In this document: piece by piece, positions 18,659 through 28,602 of the stretch
How the letters are laid out: each line of letters opens with the position of its first letter
Position numbering within the stretch: the first letter of the stretch is position 1
From: Alkalidesulfovibrio alkalitolerans DSM 16529
GTDB lineage: Bacteria > Desulfobacterota > Desulfovibrionia > Desulfovibrionales > Desulfovibrionaceae
Assembly: GCF_000422245.1 (NCBI RefSeq)
Contig: NZ_ATHI01000004.1
Location: 124,001 to 188,000 of the forward strand
Reading direction: 5' to 3'
DNA length: 64,000 nt
Notes under the pieces: model-generated
What the model was told of the DNA's origin: nothing
What the model saw: only the letters and a program-made list of their open reading frames with translations
Database searches by the model: none
Made by a program: the position numbers and the translations under genes

Positions 18659-20954
18659 GTGCGAGGAGAACCTCGCCGAACTGCGCGAGCGGATCGCGTA
18701 TCTCGAAACCGCGCGCCGGGACATTCTGGAGTCCCTGGATCTGGCCGCTAAGTCGGGAGATTTCCGCCTCTCTCCGGGCGCCTTCGATGGCCCCCCCACC
18801 ATGCTGCGTGAGGTGGCGGCGCGCGTGCGCAGGCTCTTGCCCGTGACTTCGCTGGCCTTTTGGCTGGTGGACGAGGACACGGCCAATTTCGACCTCGCGC
18901 TGTGCGATCCCGACGGCGAGGCGCGGTTCATGAACGGCGAGTTCGAGCGTCTGAGCGACGAGCGCATCGTCGCCTTGGCCCTGAACAGCGAACGGCCGGT
19001 CACGGCGGCGGGCAGCGGTGGCTGCCGCCACGTCGTCCATGCCCTGACGACCGCCTCTCGCGTGCGCGGGCTGATGATCGGCCGCTTGGCAGACGGTGCG
19101 GGCGGGTTGCCGGACGCTTCGCTGGCGCTCTTGACGATCCTTTTGCAGGGCGCGGCCTCCTCGCTCGAAGGCCATGAGCTTTACAAGCTCTTGCGGACCA
19201 AGAACGAGGCGTTGCGCGAGGGGTTGCGCCGCCTGGCTGTGCAGGAGGAGGCCCTCAGGGGCGAGGTTGCCGCGCGCAAGGCCGCGCAGGGCAAGCTCGA
19301 ACTTCTGGCCCAGGCCTTCGTCGGCTCGCTGGAAGGGATGATCGTCACCGACGCCTCGGGCCGCATTCTGGAGGTCAACCCGGCCTTCACGGTCATGACC
19401 GGACTTTCGGCCGAATCGGTCATCCGCAGGCGCATGCGCTCGTTTCTGGCCGCCGCCGAGGGGCGAGACCAATTTCGGCTGATGATCGCGGAGCTTTCCG
19501 CGCGCGGCCGTTTCGAGGGCGAGGTCACGGGCCGCAGGGCCGACGGACGGCTCTTTCCGGTCTGGCTTTCGGCCAGTGCGGTGCGCGGCGAGGATGGGCG
19601 GATCGTCAACTACGTTGCCGTGTTCCACGACATCACGGAACGCAAGGAAAAAGAGGAGCAGATCCGGCATCAAGCACAGCACGACGCGTTGACCGGGCTG
19701 CCAAACCGGACGCTGCTGCTCGACCGCCTGGGCGTGGCCATGATCCGGGCCATGCGGCGTGGCTGCAAGGTGGGCGTCTTTTTTCTGGATGTGGACGACT
19801 TCAAGCGCATCAACGACTCCATGGGCCACCCTGTGGGTGACGACCTGCTGCGCGCCGTGGGGCAACGGCTCGAGCAGGCCATGCGCGGCGGCGACACCGT
19901 GGCCCGGCTGGGTGGCGACGAATTCGTGATCATGGCCGACGACCTGCGCGATCAGGGCGATGTCGCGCGTCTGTGCGACCGCATCACCTCCCTCTTTGTC
20001 GAGCCGTTCATGGCGGGTGGCATCGAGCATCATCTGACCATCAGCATGGGCGTAACCGTGTACCCTGACGACGGTGACGAGCCCAACATGCTCATCCGCA
20101 ACGCCGACCTGGCCATGTACAAGGCCAAGGAAGGCGGCAAGGGACGCTGTCACATCTACACTCCGCAACTGACCCGGCACGCCAAGAAGCGGCTCAAGCT
20201 GGAGCGGCTTTTGCGCAGGGCGATCGAGAAGGACGAGATAGAGGTTTTCTACCAGCCGCAGGTGGATTTCGCCACGGGCCAAGTGGTGGGATTGGAGGCT
20301 CTGGCGCGCTGGCGACGGAAGGGAACACTCGTTCTGCCCTCGGAGTTCGTGCCCTTGGCCGAGGAATGCGGGCTGATAGGCGCGGTGGGGGCAGTGGTAC
20401 TCAGGCAGGCTTGCATCCAGGGAGCCCTGGTCAACGGCAACGGTCATCGCATTCGAGTTGCGGTCAACGTCTCCGCCCGGCAACTCGAACAGTCCGGGCT
20501 TGTGGAAACGGTGACCGAGAGCCTGGATCGTTCAGGCTTTTCTCCCGAGCTATTGGAGATCGAGATCACGGAGACGGCGCTCATGCGCAACGAGGACCGC
20601 GCGCGCGTGGTCCTCGAAAACCTGCGCACCATGGGCGTGCAGGTTTCTATCGACGATTTCGGCACGGGTTATTCCTCGCTTTCGCACCTGCGCCGCTTCC
20701 CCATCAAGGCTCTGAAAATAGACAGGGGATTCATCCAGGGACTGCCTGCGGACCAGAACAGCGCGAGCATCGTGGAGGCGATCCTCTCCATGGCCAAGAG
20801 CCTTGGCCTCTTCGTGGTGGCCGAGGGCATAGAGACGCCAGCCCACCATGATTTCCTGCGCAGCCGGGGTTGCGACAGCTACCAGGGCTTTCTCTTCAGC
20901 CGTCCCCTGCCCGCAGCCGAACTGGAAGGCTTTCTGAACAGCCGAAGCCGTTAA
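18642..20954 (+). CDS. PAS-GGDEF-EAL cyclic di-GMP signalling protein
   Basis: This 770-residue protein has an N-terminal GAF-like segment (~40-190), a coiled coil (~190-225), PAS/PAC (~225-345), GGDEF (~345-510) and EAL (~520-765). The GGDEF site is intact ([10 protein letters not shown]) with LTGLPNR and [13 protein letters not shown]. The EAL site is also intact ([44 protein letters not shown]), so either synthesis or hydrolysis of c-di-GMP is possible. There is no membrane segment, so it is cytoplasmic. It overlaps the HDOD gene by 17 bases and converges on the Lon-like gene with a 4-base overlap of stop codons. Confidence 0.95.
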   Translation: MPPSPECEENLAELRERIAYLETARRDILESLDLAAKSGDFRLSPGAFDGPPTMLREVAARVRRLLPVTSLAFWLVDEDTANFDLALCDPDGEARFMNGEFERLSDERIVALALNSERPVTAAGSGGCRHVVHALTTASRVRGLMIGRLADGAGGLPDASLALLTILLQGAASSLEGHELYKLLRTKNEALREGLRRLAVQEEALRGEVAARKAAQGKLELLAQAFVGSLEGMIVTDASGRILEVNPAFTVMTGLSAESVIRRRMRSFLAAAEGRDQFRLMIAELSARGRFEGEVTGRRADGRLFPVWLSASAVRGEDGRIVNYVAVFHDITERKEKEEQIRHQAQHDALTGLPNRTLLLDRLGVAMIRAMRRGCKVGVFFLDVDDFKRINDSMGHPVGDDLLRAVGQRLEQAMRGGDTVARLGGDEFVIMADDLRDQGDVARLCDRITSLFVEPFMAGGIEHHLTISMGVTVYPDDGDEPNMLIRNADLAMYKAKEGGKGRCHIYTPQLTRHAKKRLKLERLLRRAIEKDEIEVFYQPQVDFATGQVVGLEALARWRRKGTLVLPSEFVPLAEECGLIGAVGAVVLRQACIQGALVNGNGHRIRVAVNVSARQLEQSGLVETVTESLDRSGFSPELLEIEITETALMRNEDRARVVLENLRTMGVQVSIDDFGTGYSSLSHLRRFPIKALKIDRGFIQGLPADQNSASIVEAILSMAKSLGLFVVAEGIETPAHHDFLRSRGCDSYQGFLFSRPLPAAELEGFLNSRSR

Positions 20955-23488
20955 TCGGCATTCTTCCCGCGAGCCGCCCCTTTCTTTTTTGGCTTCTCGC
21001 CGTTCTCTTCCCCCTTGGCGGCGAAATCGCGCAGCCCCTCCGCCAGGCGTGCGAGCGTTGCATCCGCCAGGCCGAAGACCGAATCCATGGAATAGCGGCC
21101 CTGCGCGTCGCGCTCTCCCGCCGGGCGTCCGGTCAACAACTCGATGCCTTCCTGAACCGTGGCAACGGCGAAAACGTGGAATTCGCCCTTGGCCACGGCC
21201 TCGACCACCTCGGGTGCGAGCACCAGATCCTTGACGTTGGCCTTGGGGATCATCACTCCTTGCGTGCCCGTGAGCCCCTTGCGCTTGCAGCACAGGTAGA
21301 AACCCTCGATCTTCTCGTTGACACCGCCGATGGGCTGGACCTCGCCCTTCTGGTTGACCGAGCCGGTCACGGCCACGTCCTGGCGCAGGGGCAGGCCGGA
21401 GAGAGCCGAGAGCAGGGCGTACAACTCTGTCGATGAGGCCGAGTCGCCGTCCACGCCGCCGTAGGACTGCTCGAAGGCGATGGAGGCCGCGAGCGAGAGC
21501 GGCTTGTCCTGCGAGAAGGTGCGGCGCAAGAAGCCCGAGAGGATGAACACGCCCTTGTTGTGCGTGGGGCCGGACATCTCGGCCTCGCGCTCGATGTTGA
21601 TGATGCCTTCCTTGCCCATGGAGACGGCGGCCGTGATGCGCGAAGGCTTGCCGAAGGCGTAGTCGCCCATGGAGTAGACGGCCAGCCCGTTGACCTGGGC
21701 CGTGACTGCGCCGCTCACGTCCACGAAAATCGAGCCTCGGTCGATCATCTCCTGGATGCGTTCCTCGATCTGGTTGTGACGATAGATCCGCGCTTCCACG
21801 GCCTCGTGCACGTGTTTCGCGTCCACGGCCGGGGCGTTCGCCCGCCGCGCGAAATGATCGGCTTCGAGCAAAAGGTCGGCTAGGCGCGAGAAGGCCGTGG
21901 ATATCTTTTCCTGGCGGCCAGCCATGCGCACGGCCTCTTCCACTACCCGGGCCACGGCCGCCGCCGTGAAGGGGAGCAGATTTTCCCTGTCGGCCTGGGC
22001 GCGCACGAACCGGGCCACCTTGGCAGTGGACTCGTCGCTACGGTCCATGCTCGTCTCCCAGTCGGCGCGGACCTTGAATATCTTGGCCGTATCGGGATCG
22101 TAGTAGCGCAACAGCCAATACAGGCGCGGCTCGCCCAGGACCACCACCTTGACTTTCATGGGGATGGGCTCGGGCTTGAGCCCCGTGGCCGTGAAGAAAT
22201 AGTAAGGGTCGTAGGTCTCGATCTCGATAAGCTCAGTCTTGAGCGAGCGCTTGAGCGTCTGCCACACGCCTGGTTCCATGATGGCGTCCATCAGGTTCAG
22301 AACCAGAAAGCCGCCGTTGGCCTTGACGAAAGCCCCGGCCTTGATCTTGGTGAAGTCCGTGCGCCATGTTCCGGTGCGGTCGGTGACGCGCTCGATGGAG
22401 CCGAAGAGGTTGCGGTAGGTGGGCCAGGATTCGATGATCACCGGTTGTCCCTTGACCTCGGCGTTGTCCACGATGAGATTCACCTGGTAGGGATGCAGCA
22501 CTGCCTCCGCCGGCGGCGTGAAGCTCATGCCGGGCATGGGTCCCTGCACCGGCCTGCCCAGGGTGCGCAACTCGTCCAGGTTTTCGACCATGTGGTCGAG
22601 CACCGCGTCCAGGTGGGCCTGGACCTTGGCGCCAGGATAAGCCTCGCGCACGGGCCGCAGCGCCTCCTGCGCCCAGGACATGAAAACCAGGCGGTCCACC
22701 TCCTCGTGCCGGGCGGTGACTTCCTTTTGCAGTGCCTTGACCTGCTGGATGACGTGGTCGATCTGCTCCTTGACTTCTTCCCGCTTCTTCTTCAAGCGCT
22801 CGAATTCCTCGCGCGGGAAGCGGCCATGCTCCACCATGTCTTCGAGCTCGATCATGCGTTTGGGCTGGCCGTCCACCACGGGCAGGACATCGGGTCGCGT
22901 GAAAGGGCCCATTTGCATGTTGACCACGACGAGCCCGGTGTCGCGGACCTTCTCCTCCATTTCCTTGTAGAAAGCCATGACGCGCTTCTCGTGCGCCTCG
23001 GCGATGTCATTCTTGCGCTGGATGTAATCCTCGCTCTCGAATATCTGCGGCACCTCGCGCTTGAGAAGCTCCAGGAATTCTTTGATGCTTTTTTGGAAGC
23101 CGGCTCCCTGTCCAGCCGGGAAGGTCAGCAGGATGGGCTGCTCGGGGTGCTTGAAGTTGTTGACGTAGGCCAAGTCTTCGGGCGCTTCCTGCTCGCTGGA
23201 AAGCTCGGTCAAAAGCCGCCTGACCGTGGCTAGGCGGCCGGTTCCGGCCGGGCCGGTGACGAAGATGTTGTAGCCCTTGCGAAAAAGGCCCATGCCGAAG
23301 CGGAAGGCCTCCACGCCACGCTGCTGGCCCAGGATCTCGTCCAGAGGCTCGACGTCGGCCGTGGTGGCGAAGCCAAGGCTTTCGGGAAGCACACGCGGTC
23401 TGAGGACTTCGGGCGTTAGGGCGTGGTGTGCGTCGGGGGAGGCGCTTTTCGCGGTCGTGCGTGAGGAGGAAGAACGTCTGGCAGGCAT
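20951..23488 (-). CDS. Lon-like (S16) protease with AAA-like domain
   Basis: This 845-residue protein belongs to the AAA_32/Lon C family. The P-loop region is degenerate ([10 protein letters not shown]: lysine replaced by arginine and the usual Ser/Thr by leucine), and the Walker B position reads [10 protein letters not shown] without a clear DE pair. The long middle region is rich in charged helix. The C-terminal S16 domain has the catalytic serine ([12 protein letters not shown], ~residue 677) and lysine ([10 protein letters not shown], ~720), both intact. Family members degrade unfolded or damaged proteins and may not need ATP hydrolysis. The Hsp20 gene lies 19 bases upstream on the same strand, pointing to a shared protein-quality role. 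Confidence 0.92.
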   Translation of the reverse strand: MPARRSSSSRTTAKSASPDAHHALTPEVLRPRVLPESLGFATTADVEPLDEILGQQRGVEAFRFGMGLFRKGYNIFVTGPAGTGRLATVRRLLTELSSEQEAPEDLAYVNNFKHPEQPILLTFPAGQGAGFQKSIKEFLELLKREVPQIFESEDYIQRKNDIAEAHEKRVMAFYKEMEEKVRDTGLVVVNMQMGPFTRPDVLPVVDGQPKRMIELEDMVEHGRFPREEFERLKKKREEVKEQIDHVIQQVKALQKEVTARHEEVDRLVFMSWAQEALRPVREAYPGAKVQAHLDAVLDHMVENLDELRTLGRPVQGPMPGMSFTPPAEAVLHPYQVNLIVDNAEVKGQPVIIESWPTYRNLFGSIERVTDRTGTWRTDFTKIKAGAFVKANGGFLVLNLMDAIMEPGVWQTLKRSLKTELIEIETYDPYYFFTATGLKPEPIPMKVKVVVLGEPRLYWLLRYYDPDTAKIFKVRADWETSMDRSDESTAKVARFVRAQADRENLLPFTAAAVARVVEEAVRMAGRQEKISTAFSRLADLLLEADHFARRANAPAVDAKHVHEAVEARIYRHNQIEERIQEMIDRGSIFVDVSGAVTAQVNGLAVYSMGDYAFGKPSRITAAVSMGKEGIINIEREAEMSGPTHNKGVFILSGFLRRTFSQDKPLSLAASIAFEQSYGGVDGDSASSTELYALLSALSGLPLRQDVAVTGSVNQKGEVQPIGGVNEKIEGFYLCCKRKGLTGTQGVMIPKANVKDLVLAPEVVEAVAKGEFHVFAVATVQEGIELLTGRPAGERDAQGRYSMDSVFGLADATLARLAEGLRDFAAKGEENGEKPKKKGAARGKNAD

Positions 23489-23507
23489 GGGATCGCGCTC
23501 CTGGCTT

Positions 23508-23927
23508 TTACAGGGTCTCGCGCCCGGTGCGGGCGTCTCGGGCCGTTTGGGGGCGCTTGGGCAGCGTCACGGTCAGGGTCTGGGGAGAAAAATCTATCCG
23601 CGCGGCAGTGGGGTCGACCGTCGCGGGCAGGGTGATCTCGCGGCGGAAGGCGCGGGCGTCGATGCCGTCCGGGGTCTTTACTCCGCGCTTGCCAGAGATC
23701 GTGAGGGTTCTGGGGCTGGCCACCACTTCGATGTCCTCGGGCGAGAATCCGGAGAGGCTGGTCGTGACGACCACGCATCCCGCGCGTTCCACGACCCGCA
23801 GACGCAAGCCCCCAGGCAGGAAGAGGGGAGGCAGCCCATAGTCGGCGCACAGGGCGTCGAAAAGGCCGTCCATGTCCTGGCGTAGGCGTTCGAGGGCGGA
23901 ATCGCCCCACAGCTTGAGATCGGCCAT
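23508..23927 (-). CDS. Hsp20/alpha-crystallin family small heat shock protein
   Basis: The protein is 139 residues. An alpha-crystallin domain follows a short N-terminal arm: VVTTSLSGFSPEDIEV, LTISGKRG, FRREITLPATVDP and the closing TLTVTLPKR. It is an ATP-independent holdase that binds unfolding proteins. The C-terminus lacks the usual I-x-I motif, having only a short basic tail. It is the first gene of a two-gene unit with the Lon-like protease. No CIRCE element or heat-shock promoter could be identified upstream. Confidence 0.93.
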   Translation of the reverse strand: MADLKLWGDSALERLRQDMDGLFDALCADYGLPPLFLPGGLRLRVVERAGCVVVTTSLSGFSPEDIEVVASPRTLTISGKRGVKTPDGIDARAFRREITLPATVDPTAARIDFSPQTLTVTLPKRPQTARDARTGRETL

Positions 23928-24101
23928 GGCGATGTCCTCCAGGGGAAAACACGTATCCCATGCCTAACACATTCGCGCTCCTGTGGACAACCCTGACGGC
24001 AGGAAAAGGTGAACACTCGGCAGGCGACCGGGGCAACGCGCGGAAAGGCGCTTCTTCGTCTTGCCCGGTGCGGGCAAAACTGATAGTGGGCCATGCCACG
24101 T

Positions 24102-24195
24102 GGAAGCGTATCGTCACCGGTGTGGCGCCCGGTCTTCAAAACCGGTGGAAGACAGAAATGTCTTCGGTAGGTTCGACTCCTATACGCTTCCGCCA
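24102..24195 (+). tRNA. selC: tRNA-Sec (anticodon TCA)
   Basis: The gene is 94 bases including an encoded CCA. The acceptor arm pairs GGAAGCGT with ACGCTTCC and is 8 bp long. The anticodon stem CCGGT/ACCGG encloses the loop CTTCAAA with anticodon TCA at 24136-24138. A long variable arm is built from AAGAC/GTCTT. The T arm is GGTAGGTTCGACTCCTA. The long acceptor stem and variable arm are characteristic of bacterial selenocysteine tRNA. It implies that the organism makes selenoproteins, as many Desulfovibrio species do; selA, selB and selD are not in the window. Confidence 0.95.
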
Positions 24196-24524
24196 TCTCT
24201 TCCTCCGGCCTCTGGCTTTACAGGCCTGGCCCACCTCCAAGACATGACCCGCCGCGCCGCCGTGAAAAGTCTCGATTCCAGGGATGGGGGCACGCGCTGC
24301 CGTGAGCCTGTTGCGCGGCCCGCATCTGGGCTTTTTGAACGGCCGTGGAGCGGGCTTCCTTGGCGCGCCTGTGCGAGCGTTACATGCTTGGCCGCGCGGC
24401 TGTCTGGCAGAGGAAAGGCATAGAGGATGAATGGTTAACAGAAAGGATCGGTGTAAGAAAAACGTCCGTCGGAAGCGGCGGACATAGAGCGGACACGGAG
24501 GGGAAAATCGCCCCTTCGGGCATG
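24196..24524. other. intergenic region between tRNA-Sec and the tRNA-Ala terminator
   Basis: About 330 bases with no convincing gene. I see no integrase, attachment-site duplication of the tRNA 3' ends or clear terminator for tRNA-Sec. Confidence 0.5.
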
Positions 24525-24558
24525 AAAAAAGGGTTTCGGTAACTCACCGAAACCCTTT
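24525..24558 (-). terminator. rho-independent terminator of tRNA-Ala
   Basis: The 13-bp perfect stem pairs 24528-24540 with 24546-24558 (AAAGGGTTTCGGT / ACCGAAACCCTTT) around a 5-base loop. Read on the minus strand it ends in a run of six T (24530-24525), directly after the tRNA-Ala gene. Confidence 0.85.
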
Positions 24559-24567
24559 GGATTAGCG

Positions 24568-24643
<76 letters not shown>

Positions 24644-24661
24644 ACGCTGCGAGGCGTCCTT

Positions 24662-24687
24662 TTTATAAATTGCGGGCAGATTGTCAA
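24662..24687 (-). promoter_or_regulatory. promoter of tRNA-Ala
   Basis: On the minus strand TTGACA (24687-24682) is followed by an AT-rich -10 region (TATAAAAG, around 24668-24661) about 20 bases before the tRNA-Ala gene. The spacing is 14 or 16 bases depending on which hexamer is used. Confidence 0.5.
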
Positions 24688-24879
24688 GGTCCAAATCGTC
24701 TTCGTGGAAAAAAATTCGTAGTCCTGCGTTGCAACCGGGGCCGAGGTCTTTCTCGGCAGGCGCGCGGGCGCGGGAGGGGCATGGAAGAAGACGGCCAGGT
24801 CCGGACGGCGCGGCGCCTGCCGCCTACCCGGCGCGCGGCAGGCGTTGATTCGCGCCGCGTTTGGCCGTACATTCCCCCC

Positions 24880-25878
24880 ATGCTCGCGCTCCTCGCACGT
24901 CTGGCCGCCAAGCTCGCCTGGGTCGCCGTGGTCTTCATCGGCATCACCGTCATCAGCTTCGCGGTCATCCATCTGGCTCCGGGCTCGCCCACGGACCTCG
25001 AAACCCAGATGAACCCCCAGGCCTCGGCCCTGGCCCGCGAGCGCCTGGACAAGCTCTACGGCCTGGACCGGCCGCTGCACGTGCAATACGCGGACTGGCT
25101 CTCGCGCCTGGCGCGCTTCGATTTCGGCCGCTCCATTTCCGGCGACAGGCGGCCCGTGTGGGACAAGATCAAGGAGCGCCTGCCCCTGACCTTCGGTATG
25201 AACGTGGCCTCGCTGATCCTCACGCTGGCCATCGCCGCGCCCATTGGCGTGCTCTCGGCGCGACGACGAGGCAGCGCCTTCGACAAGGGCATGACCGTCT
25301 TCGTCTTCATCGGCTTCGCCGTGCCCGGCTACTGGCTGGCGCTTCTGATGATGTATTGGCTTGGCATCGTCTGGCCGGTGCTGCCCATCTCGGGGCTGAC
25401 CTCGCTCGGCTTCGACGAGATGAGCCTGGGCGAGAAATTATGGGATCTCTCGCGGCATCTGGCCCTGCCCATCTTCATCTACACCTTCGGCTCCCTGGCC
25501 GGGCTCTCGCGCTTCATGCGCACGAGCATGCTCGAATCACTGCGCCAGGACTACATCCTCACCGCGCGGGCCAAGGGCCTGCCCGAGCGCCTGGTGGTCT
25601 GGCGGCACGCGCTCAGAAACGCGCTGTTGCCGGTCATCACCATCCTGGGCCTTTCCGTGCCGGGCCTCATCGGCGGCTCGGTGATCATCGAGTCCATCTT
25701 CGCGCTGCCGGGCCTTGGGCAATTGTTCTTCCAGGCGGTCATGGCCCGCGACTATCCGCTGATCATGGGCAACCTGGTGCTGGGCGCGCTGCTTACGCTG
25801 GCGGGCAACCTGTTGGCCGATCTTGGCTACGGGCTGGCCGACCCCCGCGTGCGCGCCGGGGCGGGGAGGGGGGCATGA
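24880..25878 (+). CDS. ABC transporter permease, DppB/OppB type
   Basis: This 332-residue inner-membrane protein has about six hydrophobic segments. It has the DppB family start ([21 protein letters not shown]), [13 protein letters not shown], and the cytoplasmic EAA loop ([25 protein letters not shown]) that docks on the ATPase. The substrate class is oligopeptide, dipeptide or nickel. The ATG at 24880 was chosen at the natural N-terminal helix; no ribosome site is strong. Its TGA overlaps the ATG of the second permease (ATGA). No binding protein or ATPase gene is next to the pair, so these must be encoded elsewhere. Confidence 0.93.
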   Translation: MLALLARLAAKLAWVAVVFIGITVISFAVIHLAPGSPTDLETQMNPQASALARERLDKLYGLDRPLHVQYADWLSRLARFDFGRSISGDRRPVWDKIKERLPLTFGMNVASLILTLAIAAPIGVLSARRRGSAFDKGMTVFVFIGFAVPGYWLALLMMYWLGIVWPVLPISGLTSLGFDEMSLGEKLWDLSRHLALPIFIYTFGSLAGLSRFMRTSMLESLRQDYILTARAKGLPERLVVWRHALRNALLPVITILGLSVPGLIGGSVIIESIFALPGLGQLFFQAVMARDYPLIMGNLVLGALLTLAGNLLADLGYGLADPRVRAGAGRGA

Positions 25879-26729
25879 GCCTTCGCGACCTCACGCCCTA
25901 CGGCATCCTGCGCCGTTTCGTCTCGCGCCACGGTCTGCTCGTGTTCGGCGCGGCCATCGTCATCGGCATGTCGCTGCTGGCGATCTCCGCGCCGATGATA
26001 GCGCCGCACAGCCCCACGGCCATCAACGCCGAGACCATCCTGCAGCCGCCTTCCCTGGCGCACCCACTGGGCACCGACGCGCTGGGCCGCGACGTGCTCT
26101 CGCGCATGCTGTACGGCGCGCGCGTCTCGCTGTGGGTGGGCTTCGTGGCCGTTGGCCTGTCGGTCTCCATCGGGCTCACGCTTGGGCTCGTGGCCGGATA
26201 CCGGGGCGGCCTCACGGACGAGATCGTCATGCGCGGGGTGGACGTGATGCTCTGCTTCCCGTCGTTCTTCCTGATCCTCGCGGTCATCGCGCTGCTCGAA
26301 CCCTCGCTCGTGAACATCATGATCGTCATCGGCCTGACCTCGTGGATGGGCGTGGCCCGGCTCGTGCGCGCCGAGACGCTCTCGCTGAAAGGCCGCGATT
26401 TCGTGCTCGCGGCCCGCGTGGCCGGAGCTGGGGCCCCGCGCATCCTGCTCGCGCACATCCTGCCCAACGCCATCGCCCCGGTGCTGGTGGCGGCCACCCT
26501 GGGCGTGGCCGGGGCCATCCTTGTGGAGTCCTCGCTCTCGTTCCTGGGCCTTGGCGTGCAGCCGCCCACGCCCTCGTGGGGCAACATGCTCATGGAGGGC
26601 AAGGACGTGCTGGAGATCGCACCCTGGATGTCGGTCTTTCCGGGGCTGGCCATCCTCGTTACGGTGCTCGGCTACAACCTTTTGGGCGAGAGCCTGCGCG
26701 ACCTGTGGGACCCGCGCCTGAAGCGATGA
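25875..26729 (+). CDS. ABC transporter permease, DppC/OppC type
   Basis: This 284-residue partner of the preceding permease has the DppC landmarks [32 protein letters not shown] and [15 protein letters not shown], plus the EAA loop region ([20 protein letters not shown]). It has about six membrane segments. Its ATG overlaps the stop of the first permease and its TGA overlaps the ATG of the glycosyltransferase (ATGAG), so the three genes are translationally coupled. The role is uptake of peptides, nickel or a similar solute across the inner membrane; the substrate is not predictable. Confidence 0.94.
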   Translation: MSLRDLTPYGILRRFVSRHGLLVFGAAIVIGMSLLAISAPMIAPHSPTAINAETILQPPSLAHPLGTDALGRDVLSRMLYGARVSLWVGFVAVGLSVSIGLTLGLVAGYRGGLTDEIVMRGVDVMLCFPSFFLILAVIALLEPSLVNIMIVIGLTSWMGVARLVRAETLSLKGRDFVLAARVAGAGAPRILLAHILPNAIAPVLVAATLGVAGAILVESSLSFLGLGVQPPTPSWGNMLMEGKDVLEIAPWMSVFPGLAILVTVLGYNLLGESLRDLWDPRLKR

Positions 26730-28381
26730 GAATCTGCCTCGTGACCTGCGGCTGGCCCGTAAGACCGCTGCGCGACATGGGCCACGAGGTGCTGCACCTG
26801 GACAGGCCAAGCGACGGTTCGGCCGTGCTCGACCTGCCGCGGGCCCTCGAAGCGGCCCGTTTCGCGCCCGATTTCGTGGTGCAGGAGGAATTGCTCGACC
26901 GCCGCATCCTCTGCGCCGGACTTGGCGACGTGACTTGCCCCAAGATTTTCCTTTCCCGCGACACCCACCTCAACGCATGGTGGACGGCGCATTACGGCCG
27001 CTGCTTCGACGGTGTTGCCACCACCCAGCCCGACTGGGTTTCGCGCCTGAAGTCCATGGGCCTTGCCCAGGTGGGCGTGGTCTCGTGGCACGGCCACGAC
27101 GTGCCCTTCACCCCGCACGGGGAGCGAAAAACGCCCGTGGCCTTCGTGGGCCGCCTGCATCCCTCGCGGCAGGCGCGCGGCTGGCTGGTGGAGCTTTTGG
27201 CGCGGCGCTTTGGCGCTCGCGTCGAGTCCACGCTGCCGCCGGGCAAGGTGCTGCCGCTGTATGCCGACACGTTGCTCGCGCCCAACGAATGCATCCTGGG
27301 CGAGATCAACATGCGGCTTTTCGAGGCGGCCTCGGCCGGGGCCTGCGTGCTCACGCCCGACCTGGGCGAGGCCCAGGCGCGGTTTTTCGAGCCGGGGCGG
27401 GAGATCCTCGTCTATCGCGACGCGCTGGAACTGTGCGCACTCATCGAGCGGCTGCGCACGCGCCCCGCCGAGACCGAGCGCATCGGCCGCGCGGCCCGAG
27501 AGCGGGTGCGCGCCACGCACCTGCCCGCGCACCGGGCGGCCGAACTGCTCGACTTCGCGCGCGGCCTTTCGCCAGCCGCGCTCACGGGCGATGCGGCGCG
27601 GGGCGAGTGGGCTATGGCCGCGCGGCTTCTGTCACTTTCGCAGCGGCTCAGCGTCGCGTCCGAGGCGCTCGAACCCGAGCTTTCGCGTCTCGCGCTCGGC
27701 GGACGACAGGGGCGCGCGGGTAGGGCCGACGCGGCCGTGCTCCTGCTGCGCGTGCTGTGGGAGCGCGGCGCGAAAGAGGAGGCTGCCTCGCTTCTGCGCA
27801 CGGTCCTGTCCTCGGGGCTTCATGGCGGCAACGCCGCATTCGCCGCGGCCGCATATGCGGCCGCCCTGCGCCTGGGCCAGCCGGAGATGGCCCGGCTGCT
27901 GGCCCAGCGGCCCTTCGGGAAGGCGCGCCTCGTTCCCCGCGAGCCGGGCGAGGCCTTCATCTTTCTGGCCAAGGAGCTTCGCGCTAGGGGAGCGCTGGTC
28001 AACCCAGGCTTTCCCTTCGATCCTGCCCGCGATCTGCCCGCCACGGCGGTCGAGTGCCTGTTGTGCGCGCAGCTCGTCGCGCCCGCTTCGCTTCAGTCCT
28101 GCAAGCTGCTCGATCTGTGGCTCGCGGACCAGCCGGGCCTTGAGGGCCTGCGCCTGGGCTGGCTCTCGCACCTCTCCCTGCACGAGCCGCGCGAGTGGCG
28201 GCACGCCCTGCGTCTGGGCGCGACCAACTTGCGCTGCTATCGCCCGGACCAGGGCATGGAGGAGTTGCGCCTGGGCCTTTCCCTGGCGCGCGAGCAGGGC
28301 CGCGAAGCCCTCTTCGCGCGCGCCCTGTCCGCCGCGCACCTCTCGCCTCTGCCTGCGAGCGCGCTCGGCCTCTCGACCTGA
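26726..28381 (+). CDS. CgeB-like glycosyltransferase with C-terminal helical repeats
   Basis: This 551-residue protein has a GT-B-like N-terminal half. It starts [13 protein letters not shown] and contains a sugar-nucleotide region ECILGEINMRLFEAASAGACVLTPDLGEA, typical of CgeB/DUF3880-type enzymes that modify spores, flagella or surface glycans. The C-terminal ~230 residues (after residue ~300) are alanine- and leucine-rich helices resembling a TPR array. No membrane segment is present. It overlaps the upstream permease gene by four bases, an odd pairing that may only reflect compact layout. The glycosyltransferase at 48857 also joins helical repeats to a catalytic domain, in the reverse order. 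Confidence 0.75.
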   Translation: MRICLVTCGWPVRPLRDMGHEVLHLDRPSDGSAVLDLPRALEAARFAPDFVVQEELLDRRILCAGLGDVTCPKIFLSRDTHLNAWWTAHYGRCFDGVATTQPDWVSRLKSMGLAQVGVVSWHGHDVPFTPHGERKTPVAFVGRLHPSRQARGWLVELLARRFGARVESTLPPGKVLPLYADTLLAPNECILGEINMRLFEAASAGACVLTPDLGEAQARFFEPGREILVYRDALELCALIERLRTRPAETERIGRAARERVRATHLPAHRAAELLDFARGLSPAALTGDAARGEWAMAARLLSLSQRLSVASEALEPELSRLALGGRQGRAGRADAAVLLLRVLWERGAKEEAASLLRTVLSSGLHGGNAAFAAAAYAAALRLGQPEMARLLAQRPFGKARLVPREPGEAFIFLAKELRARGALVNPGFPFDPARDLPATAVECLLCAQLVAPASLQSCKLLDLWLADQPGLEGLRLGWLSHLSLHEPREWRHALRLGATNLRCYRPDQGMEELRLGLSLAREQGREALFARALSAAHLSPLPASALGLST

Positions 28382-28522
28382 CGGGCCGCTGAAAAGACGC
28401 CATCTGCACTTTTTGCGTGCCCCAAGGGGGGCGGCTGCCTGCCGAACGGTCCTCCAGGTGTTTGTAATACCTTTTGTATGACGACATAACTTGTCGCCAT
28501 TGTTCAATTTTGTCGCAAAAGC

Positions 28523-28554
28523 TTGCTCCCGAAGCGATTCTTCATATATATACT
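28523..28554 (+). promoter_or_regulatory. promoter for the PaaK-like gene
   Basis: TTGCTC (28523-28528) and the run TATATATACT (28545-28554) are separated by 16-18 bases in an AT-rich stretch, 50 bases before the PaaK-like start codon. Confidence 0.5.
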
Positions 28555-28602
28555 GTCTGCCCGCCGCCATGCGCCGGGCAGACACGTTTCGGAGGAACGC
28601 AC

